Source: 2-12-FULL-42-15 sp964196565 (lineage in GTDB: Bacteria; Pseudomonadota; Gammaproteobacteria; Coxiellales; Coxiellaceae). From it: 14,828 bases of DNA. A program made the translations under genes and the position numbers. The stretch covers positions 1-14,828 of the forward strand of contig CAXMUH010000064.1 in the NCBI GenBank assembly GCA_964196565.1, read 5' to 3'. Shown in pieces: positions 1-6,140 of the stretch. The notes below the pieces were generated by a model, which searched no databases, was not told where the DNA came from, and was given only the letters and a program-made list of their open reading frames with translations. How positions within the stretch are numbered: the first letter of the stretch is position 1; the number at the start of each line of letters is the position of its first letter.

Positions 1-249
1 AGCAAAGCGCTTAAGGTTGTTATTGATTACTGCTTTAGCAATATGGGCCTAGCACGACTGGAAGCCACCACCCTTGCTGAAAACACCGCCTCTATTATGA
101 TTCTCAATAAGCTTGGCTTTAAGCATGAAGGCACGTTAAAAAAATACCGCTACTTTCAAGAAAAGTTTTATGACATCGAAATGTATTCACTGATCTCACC
201 CATATTTTCCGTCGCGACCGAAACGACAAAACAATCCGTGCTTGCATAA
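1..249 (+). CDS. GNAT-family N-acetyltransferase, C-terminal fragment (RimJ/RimL-like)
   Basis: The reading frame is open from base 1 and stops with TAA at 247-249, giving the last 82 residues of a protein that begins outside the window. The sequence LEATTLAENTASI followed by LNKLGFKHEG is the typical motif B/C end of RimJ/RimL-type acetyltransferases: a conserved Asn in the strand-helix turn, then 'LGF..EG.L' in the last strands. Such enzymes transfer acetyl from acetyl-CoA to N-terminal amines of proteins or to small amines. The substrate cannot be read from this part. An internal ATG at 43 is not the true start, because recognisable domain sequence continues upstream of it. About 100 bp separate it from the next gene on the same strand. 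Confidence 0.85.
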   Translation, partial: SKALKVVIDYCFSNMGLARLEATTLAENTASIMILNKLGFKHEGTLKKYRYFQEKFYDIEMYSLISPIFSVATETTKQSVLA

Positions 250-294
250 TTCGCGAAACATAATGCTTCGGTTTAATTTTTCCTTAATGCCAGT

Positions 295-324
295 ATGATA
301 CTCTTTAATTCTTAAATGATACTC
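295..324. promoter_or_regulatory. Direct repeat in the promoter region of the Cdc20-like gene
   Basis: The 9-mer ATGATACTC occurs at 295-303 and again at 316-324, exactly 21 bp apart, which puts both copies on the same face of the helix. The first copy overlaps TATGAT (294-299), a 5/6 match to a sigma70 -10 box, but no convincing -35 box lies 16-18 bp upstream. The second copy lies 25 bp before the ATG at 349. It could be a repressor or activator operator. It is short enough to be chance in AT-rich DNA. Confidence 0.3.
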
Positions 325-348
325 AACTCATAAACTGGCTTAATCATA

Positions 349-1551
349 ATGAGAAAAAAACCATATCCATCACGCTTTATTAGAAGTCGAGAACAGATAA
401 CGTTATTGCAACGTAGATTTAATGCTGGCCCCGCACCAACAACGCGATATCAATCTCTAATGGCAAGTACACTTTTAGGAGATGACCTATTTCCAGAAGT
501 GAAAATGTCTAGGCCACCTTTAATTCCAAAGACCACCCCAAAAAAAATTCTTGATATGCCACGCATAAGAGACAACCCTCGATATCAACTAACAGATCTC
601 TACGGACCATTTATCATTGCCTGCCTCTCAAAGGAGCTTTACCTAGCTGAGAATAATAAAGGCCCAGTTAAAGCCCCTTTTATTACATCCGACACAGACT
701 TTGTTGCAACCAGCTTTTCTCACCAAGGTGGCCAGGCGGTATTCACAACTAAAAGGAGCGCAAGCATAGCACTATTCGATATCAATACGCGAAAAATTCA
801 ATCACGAGGAGAATCAAAAGCAGAGGGCTCAACCTTGTACAGCCCTGTGCCGCGCCATCGCGCTAGCGGTTATGTTGGCTACACAAATTTAAATGCGATT
901 TTTTGTTTTGACCCTAGAATGAAAAGTATTACAACTTTTCCAATCCCCGGAAGGTACAAAATCTCCACCTTTAGCACATCCGCGTTTAGCTCTCACGTTG
1001 TTGCGCTAACCAGACAAAAGAAAGTCTCTGTAATGGACCTTCGCCATCCAAAGCGTTTTGTCTTCCAATACGAGAGCCCCGACAATAAGCCCACCACCGG
1101 TGTGTGCTGGTTAGGCCAAAGTCAAAGATTCTGCATTACCACTAGTAACACAGTTTATATCTATGATGCTTCGCGTAGGGAAACTCTATTGAGTCAAACG
1201 GTCGTCGATCCAATAAAATTACTGCGTAAAGACCCATCTAAAAAAAATTCGGTGGTGACACTAGCTGATTCAGCGCAAGGATCAAAAATTACATTCTGGA
1301 ATTTGCGCCATCCACAAAACCCTGCACATACAGCTGTACCCCATAATAGTGGGTATGTATGGACCGATGCAACCGACATTAGATTCTCAAATGATTCCAA
1401 AAAACCTATGATGATGCTGATTTCCACCATAGGGCAACATTTATCAGTTTTTGAAATGCCACAAACAGAAGAACAATTGCGAAAAAAACAGCAATCAGCA
1501 AAAAAACACCATATCCCATTTTCAGATAGGATAGGGCAAACCATTCGCTAA
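349..1551 (+). CDS. Cdc20/Cdh1-like WD40 protein, candidate APC/C coactivator mimic
   Basis: 400 residues. In eukaryotes Cdc20 and Cdh1 bind the anaphase-promoting complex through an N-terminal C-box and a C-terminal Ile-Arg tail, and recruit substrates with a seven-bladed propeller. Seen here: residues 8-14 SRFIRSR match the C-box DRFIPSR at five of seven positions, including Arg and Ile; residues 34-44 YQSLMASTLLG resemble Cdh1 YSALLKNELLG; residues 66-76 ILDMPRIRDNP resemble Cdc20 ILDAPEIRNDY; degenerate WD-type strand ends follow at 143 (FD), 187 (FD), 229 (MD), 272 (YD), 317 (WN) and 368 (FE). A basic stretch (376-388) leads to the C-terminus QTIR; human Cdc20 ends QGIR after a similar basic linker. 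No signal peptide or membrane segment is seen. The start is nearly forced: an in-frame stop lies at 331-333 and the C-box begins at residue 8, although no good Shine-Dalgarno is visible. I count 13 of 30 Arg codons as AGA/AGG, against none of 17 in panB and panC, which suggests foreign origin. Likely role (inference): a translocated effector acting on the host cell cycle. A generic WD40 protein is the alternative. Confidence 0.8.
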   Translation: MRKKPYPSRFIRSREQITLLQRRFNAGPAPTTRYQSLMASTLLGDDLFPEVKMSRPPLIPKTTPKKILDMPRIRDNPRYQLTDLYGPFIIACLSKELYLAENNKGPVKAPFITSDTDFVATSFSHQGGQAVFTTKRSASIALFDINTRKIQSRGESKAEGSTLYSPVPRHRASGYVGYTNLNAIFCFDPRMKSITTFPIPGRYKISTFSTSAFSSHVVALTRQKKVSVMDLRHPKRFVFQYESPDNKPTTGVCWLGQSQRFCITTSNTVYIYDASRRETLLSQTVVDPIKLLRKDPSKKNSVVTLADSAQGSKITFWNLRHPQNPAHTAVPHNSGYVWTDATDIRFSNDSKKPMMMLISTIGQHLSVFEMPQTEEQLRKKQQSAKKHHIPFSDRIGQTIR

Positions 1552-1583
1552 ACATACCCAAATCACTATAAAATTAGGCGTAG

Positions 1584-1625
1584 CCCGGACGACTTGTCGG
1601 CCGGGAATATTGCGCGAAGCGCAAT
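1584..1625. repeat. Paired hairpins after the Cdc20-like gene (REP-like)
   Basis: CCCGGACGAC (1584-1593) and GTCGGCCGGG (1596-1605) form a 10-bp stem with one mismatch and a 2-base gap. Directly after it, ATTGCGC-GAA-GCGCAAT (1609-1625) is a perfect 7-bp stem with a 3-base loop. The 'GTAGCCCGG...CCGGG' layout is typical of short extragenic palindromes scattered through gammaproteobacterial genomes. No T-run follows on the plus strand, so this is not an ordinary intrinsic terminator, though it may end or protect the transcript of the gene before it. A related 'GTAGCCTGG...CCGGG' stretch lies at 11489-11519. Confidence 0.6.
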
Positions 1626-1653
1626 CTGCTGAATCCTTCTTTGCAGGATGCTT

Positions 1654-1730
1654 CGTCATTCCTGTGAAAACAGGAATCTGTATAAGTTAGCGCTCAATTC
1701 CAGGAGATCCCAGCAATCGCAGGGATGACG
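1654..1730. repeat. Imperfect inverted repeat, probable dispersed repeat copy
   Basis: The arms CGTCATTCCTG (1654-1664) and CAGGGATGACG (1720-1730) are complementary at 10 of 11 positions. Inside the left half, CCTGT-GAAA-ACAGG (1661-1674) forms its own hairpin, and the right half has 'CCCAGCAATCGCAGGGATGACGCTGGG'-type pairing. The 'GTCATTCC...GGGATGAC' frame is the familiar border of small non-coding repeats in many proteobacteria. It fills the space between the convergent Cdc20-like gene and ppsA. Copy number cannot be seen from one window. Confidence 0.6.
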
Positions 1731-1774
1731 CTGGGAGAAAAAACCTAAATCTCACCTGGGTTGGGTATAGCCCA

Positions 1775-4159
1775 TCAAGACACAACCATTTCTTCATCCG
1801 ATAAAAACAACATGGTTTCTAAAACGGTATCTGGAATTAATGAAATACTCTCAATCCCCTCATCCAATAACCACTTAGCAAAGTCCGGGTGGTCGGATGG
1901 GCCTTGACCACAAATACCAATATATTTATTCTGTTTGCGACAAGCTGCGATTGCACGCTGCAATAAAAATTTAACCGCTAAATCACGCTCATCAAAACTT
2001 TCAGCAATTAATCCAGAATCGCGATCCAGTCCCAATGTTAACTGAGTTAAATCATTGGAACCGATGGAGAAGCCATCACAATATTGCAAAAACTCATCCG
2101 CTAAAATCGCATTTGACGGAATCTCACACATCATAATAATTCTAAGATTATTTTTCCCACGCTCTAATCCATTCGCAGAGAGCTCGGCAATAGTCGCCTT
2201 GGCTTCTTTAGGAGTTCTAACAAATGGGATCATGATTTCTACGTTGATTAAGCCCATCACATCACGTACTTTTTTAATCGCTTCGCATTCCAATGCAAAT
2301 GATGCTTTAAAACTTTCAGCAATATAGCGTGAGGCGCCACGAAATCCTAACATCGGATTTTCTTCCACTGGCTCATACAAATCGCCGCCGATTAAATTTT
2401 TATATTCATTCGATTTAAAATCAGAAAGTCGCACAATTACCGGTTTAGGATAAAATGCCGCTGCAATGGTTGCAATACCTTCTGCTAATTTATCAATATA
2501 AAAATCAGTAGGTGATGCATACGCGCTGGTTTTTTCAGTTACTTGCTTAGCCACATCCGCCGGCAGCTGATCAAAATCCAATAACGCTTGTGGATGCACC
2601 CCAATGGTATTGCTAATAATAAATTCCATTCGCGCCAAGCCAACACCTTGGTTAGGAATTTTTGCAAATGAAAAAGCACGCTCAGGATTGCCCACATTCA
2701 TCATAATTTTTACCGGTAAATTCGGGATTTGACCAACGTTAATTGATTTAACGCTGTAATCAAGCTTGCCTTCATAAACATAACCGGTATCACCTTCGGC
2801 GCAGGACACGGTAACCTCACTGCCATTTTTAATTACTTGAGTTGCATTCTCAGTCCCAACAACCGCCGGCACATTAAATTCTCGCGCTATAATAGCAGCA
2901 TGACAGGTGCGTCCGCCGCGATTAGTAATAATGGCTGAGGCGCGTTTCATCACCGGCTCCCAATCTGGATCGGTCATATCGGTTACTAAAACATCCCCCT
3001 CTTTAACTTTATCCATTTCAGAAATATCTTTAATCACTCTGGCAATTCCATTTCCTATGCCTTGACCAATACTTCGGCCTTCCGCAAGCAGCGGGCCTTT
3101 TTGATTTAACTGATAACGTTCATAGGATTGTTTACGTTTACTCTGCACGGTTTCAGGACGCGCTTGCACGATATATAATTTGCCATTAGCGCCATCTTTA
3201 GCCCACTCAATATCCATCGGTCTTTTATAGTGACTTTCAATTAACATGGCTTGCCGAGCTAAGCTTTCAATTTCTGAATCGGTTAAACTAAATTGCAATT
3301 GATCTTTTTCAGCAACATCAACTGTTTTCACAGCACTTTTGGCACTTGAATCAGCATAAACCATTTTAATTGCTTTAGTGCCTAATTTACGCTGCAAAAC
3401 TGCAGGACGTTTAGCCTGGATATTCGGTTTAAAAACATAAAATTCATCCGGATTAACCGCACCCTGCACAACGGTTTCACCCAAACCATAAGCACTGGTT
3501 ATAAATACCACATCTTCAAATCCAGATTCGGTATCAATACTAAACATAACGCCACTTGACGCCAAATCACTGCGCACCATATGCTGAATTCCACAAGACA
3601 ATCCAACCTCACAATGGTCAAAGCCCTGATGAACGCGATAAGAGATCGCCCGATTAGTATAGAGCGACGCAAAAACTGCTTTAACTTTTTGCAGAACGTT
3701 ATCTATTTGTTGTACATTTAAAAAAGTCTCTTGCTGACCTGCGAAAGAGGCATCAGGCAAATCTTCCGCCGTGGCTGAGGATCGCACCGCCACGGCAAAG
3801 TCCTCACCCTGTTCAGATTCTTCTGCTAACTGTTGCCACGCGCTGGTTAAATCATCTGCCAAATCTTTGGGTAACGAGCCCTGCATAATTAATGTGCGAA
3901 TCTGCTCGCCTGTCTTTGATAAGGCCGGAATATTATCAACATCTAAGCCTTGCAGCAGTTTATTTATTTTTTGATCCAGACCATTTTCACGCAAAAATAA
4001 ATGAAACGCAGCGGTTGTGGTCGCAAACCCATTGGGTACCAAAATATCATCTGCCTGACTCAGTTGGTTATACATTTCTCCAAGTGAAGCGTTCTTACCA
4101 CCAACACGATCCACATCATTCATTGAAATGTCTTTAAACCATAATATATTTTCTGTCAT
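1775..4159 (-). CDS. ppsA: Phosphoenolpyruvate synthase (pyruvate, water dikinase)
   Basis: 794 residues; the E. coli enzyme has 792. It converts pyruvate, ATP and water to PEP, AMP and phosphate, the first step of gluconeogenesis from pyruvate or amino acids. The N-terminal ATP-grasp domain is marked by GGKNASLGEM (20-29) and AVRSSATAEDLP (124-135). The swivelling phosphohistidine domain has GGRTCHAAIIARE (415-427), with His420 as the phosphate carrier and Thr418 as the residue that PpsR-type regulators modify. The C-terminal PEP/pyruvate barrel has SNDLTQLTLGLDRDSG and CGQGPSDHP, with the catalytic Cys at about 750. The start ATG (4157-4159 on the complement) has GGAG 9 nt upstream. It is divergent from its regulator gene ppsR, with 79 bp between start codons. 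The gene looks intact. Confidence 0.97.
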   Translation of the reverse strand: MTENILWFKDISMNDVDRVGGKNASLGEMYNQLSQADDILVPNGFATTTAAFHLFLRENGLDQKINKLLQGLDVDNIPALSKTGEQIRTLIMQGSLPKDLADDLTSAWQQLAEESEQGEDFAVAVRSSATAEDLPDASFAGQQETFLNVQQIDNVLQKVKAVFASLYTNRAISYRVHQGFDHCEVGLSCGIQHMVRSDLASSGVMFSIDTESGFEDVVFITSAYGLGETVVQGAVNPDEFYVFKPNIQAKRPAVLQRKLGTKAIKMVYADSSAKSAVKTVDVAEKDQLQFSLTDSEIESLARQAMLIESHYKRPMDIEWAKDGANGKLYIVQARPETVQSKRKQSYERYQLNQKGPLLAEGRSIGQGIGNGIARVIKDISEMDKVKEGDVLVTDMTDPDWEPVMKRASAIITNRGGRTCHAAIIAREFNVPAVVGTENATQVIKNGSEVTVSCAEGDTGYVYEGKLDYSVKSINVGQIPNLPVKIMMNVGNPERAFSFAKIPNQGVGLARMEFIISNTIGVHPQALLDFDQLPADVAKQVTEKTSAYASPTDFYIDKLAEGIATIAAAFYPKPVIVRLSDFKSNEYKNLIGGDLYEPVEENPMLGFRGASRYIAESFKASFALECEAIKKVRDVMGLINVEIMIPFVRTPKEAKATIAELSANGLERGKNNLRIIMMCEIPSNAILADEFLQYCDGFSIGSNDLTQLTLGLDRDSGLIAESFDERDLAVKFLLQRAIAACRKQNKYIGICGQGPSDHPDFAKWLLDEGIESISLIPDTVLETMLFLSDEEMVVS

Positions 4160-4177
4160 AATGGGTTGCTCCAGAGC

Positions 4178-4209
4178 GTTAGGTATAAAGTCTAAAGAGT
4201 ATACCTAAC
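4178..4209. promoter_or_regulatory. Perfect 10-bp inverted repeat between ppsA and ppsR
   Basis: GTTAGGTATA (4178-4187) and TATACCTAAC (4200-4209) are exact reverse complements, separated by 12 bp, in the middle of the 79-bp gap between two divergent genes. The arms contain -10-like TATAC sequences reading both ways. The position suggests an operator for a dimeric regulator controlling both ppsA and ppsR, or overlapping divergent promoters. As RNA it could also form a hairpin in a leader transcript. I see no consensus that names the regulator. Confidence 0.5.
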
Positions 4210-4238
4210 TTAACACCAAAAATGCCAAGGATATAACG

Positions 4239-5036
4239 ATGCGTAACGTGTACTACATTTCTGATGGGACCGGAATCACCGCCAAGGCATTCGGACGAAG
4301 TTTGATGACTCAGTTTGAAAACATCAAACTTGAAGAAACCACCATTCCCTATGTTGATAACATAGACAAAGCTAAACAGGTCGTTGCGCAAATTAACGAC
4401 ACATTTGAAAAAACTCAACTTAGGCCATTGCTGTTTACCACGTTCGTTAACCATGATATCCACCAAGTATTCCAACAAGCCAATGGCTTTTTACTGGATT
4501 TTTTCCACAGCTTTATTGGTCCACTCGAACAAGAACTGCAAACCAAATCTTCCCACCATATTGGTAAAATGCACGGCATCCAGGATTATCAAAATTATCT
4601 GTCTAGAATTAATACCGTTAACTACGCGCTTAGCAGTGATGATGGCAACAATACCCGTCATTACAAAGACGCTAAATTTATTTTAGTTGGCGTCTCACGC
4701 TGCGGCAAAACACCAACAGCTTTATATCTCGCTTTGCAATTTGGGATTAATGTCGCCAATTACCCCATCATCCCTGAGGATATGGTGCGCCTAGAACTTC
4801 CGCAAGTTTTAAAAACATCAAAAGAAAAATTATTTGGATTAACCATCGACCCTAAAAGACTGCATTCGATTCGCAGTGAACGCCGCCCCAACAGCGAGTA
4901 TGCATCAATGGAACAATGTCGCTACGAAATCGAAAAAATTGAAAGCATGTTTAAGCGCTATAACATTAATTATCTTGATACCTCAACTCGCTCAATTGAA
5001 GAAATCGCAACGATTATAACCAACTCCAAAAATTAA
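4239..5036 (+). CDS. ppsR: PEP synthase regulatory protein (kinase/pyrophosphorylase, DUF299)
   Basis: 265 residues; the E. coli protein has 277. Members of this family switch PEP synthase (or PPDK) off by ADP-dependent phosphorylation of the Thr two residues before the catalytic His, and on again by phosphate-dependent removal that yields pyrophosphate. The N-terminus has the family signature YYISDGTGITA (5-15). The P-loop region is GVSRCGKTPTALYLA (151-165), followed by NYPIIPED, all highly typical. It pairs with the divergent ppsA, whose Thr418 is the expected target. The start ATG is preceded by CAAGGA with a spacing of about 7 nt. Confidence 0.95.
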   Translation: MRNVYYISDGTGITAKAFGRSLMTQFENIKLEETTIPYVDNIDKAKQVVAQINDTFEKTQLRPLLFTTFVNHDIHQVFQQANGFLLDFFHSFIGPLEQELQTKSSHHIGKMHGIQDYQNYLSRINTVNYALSSDDGNNTRHYKDAKFILVGVSRCGKTPTALYLALQFGINVANYPIIPEDMVRLELPQVLKTSKEKLFGLTIDPKRLHSIRSERRPNSEYASMEQCRYEIEKIESMFKRYNINYLDTSTRSIEEIATIITNSKN

Positions 5037-5058
5037 CCACATATAGGTTTAATTTATC

Positions 5059-5814
5059 ATGATCGATCCAGCTGAACAGCTTCAAATTATAGCGCGAAAA
5101 GAGGCATTCAAAGAGTTTCTAATAAAGCATCCAGAATATGCAAATGGCTATGCGGTAATTAAACGCGAACTTGCAAAAATGTTTCCCACCGATACTGAGA
5201 ATTATCAAAACGGCAAAAGGCCTTTTGTTGAGTTCATTAATTATAAAACCGGGCACGCAACTCAAAATCAATTGAATGCTGCAGATTTGATCCAAATTGA
5301 ACCTTATAATAGCGCATGGCCAAAATTAACTGAAGCAGAAATCAATGCAATTAAATCTGTAATTGATATGACACAGATTGATGCGCTTGAACATTTAGGC
5401 AGTACCGCTGTTTCAAATCTTTCGGCAAAGCCGATTATTGATATTTTTATTGGCGTAAAATCGATTGAGTCTGCGCATCACTTAATAACACCACTTAAAA
5501 CTTTAGGCTATATTGATTGGCCAGACAACCCTGACCCATCACACGTGCGTCTTTTTAAAGGCATGCCTCCATTTGGAAAAAAGAGGACGCATCATATTCA
5601 TATTCTCGAATCAACCAATCCTAGCTTTAAACATAGAGTTTTATTCAGAGATATCCTGCGCGCTCATTGTAAGATTCGAAAAGAATATGAAAATCTAAAA
5701 CTACAATTAGCTGAAAAATCTGCAATTGATCGTGAAGCTTATACGGATGCGAAAGCAGACTTTATAAAAAAAGTGTTGCGAAATCATGGCTATAAAGGCC
5801 CTATCGAGCGATAA
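5059..5814 (+). CDS. GrpB/UPF0157-family protein with an extra N-terminal half domain
   Basis: 251 residues. Residues 78-245 form a GrpB domain, a nucleotidyltransferase-like fold of unknown substrate: EHLGSTAVSNLSAKPIIDI (111-129) holds the family's GS motif and acidic residue, and HHIHI (178-182) is the usual His-rich strand. The first 60 residues are unusual: residues 17-58 align without gaps to residues 196-237 of the same protein, the C-terminal helices of a GrpB domain, with 12 identities in 42 (F, L, H, Y, K, L, A, D, E, Y, K, F). The protein therefore looks like the tail of one GrpB domain joined to a complete second one. A single GrpB protein is about 170-180 residues. Shine-Dalgarno before ATG 5059 is weak. 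It starts 22 bp after ppsR and may be read from the same promoter. Confidence 0.85.
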   Translation: MIDPAEQLQIIARKEAFKEFLIKHPEYANGYAVIKRELAKMFPTDTENYQNGKRPFVEFINYKTGHATQNQLNAADLIQIEPYNSAWPKLTEAEINAIKSVIDMTQIDALEHLGSTAVSNLSAKPIIDIFIGVKSIESAHHLITPLKTLGYIDWPDNPDPSHVRLFKGMPPFGKKRTHHIHILESTNPSFKHRVLFRDILRAHCKIRKEYENLKLQLAEKSAIDREAYTDAKADFIKKVLRNHGYKGPIER

Positions 5815-5824
5815 AATAAAACCT

Positions 5825-5949
5825 CCGTCTTTGCGAGGAGCCGAAGGCTTTAATGCAATCCCTCCCGTCTTCGCGAAGGAGTGTAACGACTGTGGCGATC
5901 CAGAAATTATAAAACTGGATTGCGTCAGCTAACGCGCTCACAAAGACGG
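5825..5949. repeat. 125-bp dispersed-repeat-like element with terminal inverted repeats
   Basis: The ends CCGTCTTTGCGAG (5825-5837) and CTCACAAAGACGG (5937-5949) are complementary at 12 of 13 positions, the outer 9 perfectly. Inside are ATCCAG (5898-5903) facing CTGGAT (5915-5920), the palindrome CTTCGCGAAG (5869-5878), and a second copy of the left end (CCCGTCTTCGCGAAGGAG, 5864-5881). It has no coding capacity. The layout fits a MITE-like or extragenic palindromic repeat of the kind found in many copies in host-associated gammaproteobacteria. It fills the gap between the GrpB gene and the pan operon leader; the rest of the gap up to 6080 shows no gene. Confidence 0.6.
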
Positions 5950-6092
5950 TGTTCAGGATGTTGCTTCCCGGCCAGACGACGCATATAAAACCACTTGAAA
6001 TAAATTTTTTATTTCTTTATCATGACACACAATGCACTGACTTTTTTATAAGCGGTGACTTTAAAACGAACAAAAATTTTAAGGACTTGATC

Positions 6093-6140
6093 ATGCGACG
6101 AGTACCCTGTTATTTTCTCCTATCGGGAGAAAGCCTATGA
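6093..6140 (+). CDS. Putative 15-residue leader peptide coupled to panB
   Basis: A 15-codon frame reads MRRVPCYFLLSGESL and stops at TGA 6138-6140, overlapping the panB start in an ATGA tetramer. Its ATG has AAGGAC 8 nt upstream, a better-placed Shine-Dalgarno than several full genes here. The frame stays open back to 5949, but that longer version begins at the border of the repeat element and is unlikely. Ribosomes reading the leader would pass through and melt the hairpin that covers the panB ribosome binding site. I infer translational coupling or attenuation. The codons are not strongly enriched for valine, alanine or aspartate, so which metabolite, if any, is sensed is unclear. Confidence 0.45.
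   Translation: MRRVPCYFLLSGESL
6114..6132 (+). promoter_or_regulatory. Hairpin enclosing the panB ribosome binding site
   Basis: TTTCTCC (6114-6120) pairs perfectly with GGAGAAA (6126-6132) across the 5-base loop TATCG, and a further U-G pair is possible at 6113/6133. The right arm is the panB Shine-Dalgarno (GGGAGAAA, ending 4 nt before ATG 6137). When folded, the stem would block initiation at panB. Confidence 0.5.

Noticed and set aside
1194..1544. 116-codon minus-strand frame opposite the Cdc20-like gene
   Set aside because: It lies wholly antisense to a well-supported coding region, and its Cys/Phe-rich translation looks like a shadow frame.
5949..6140. 63-codon open frame before panB as a full gene
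   Set aside because: It begins inside the edge of the repeat element, has no ribosome binding site at its first ATG and no recognisable protein features. Only its last 15 codons, with a good SD at 6081, are kept as a leader ORF.
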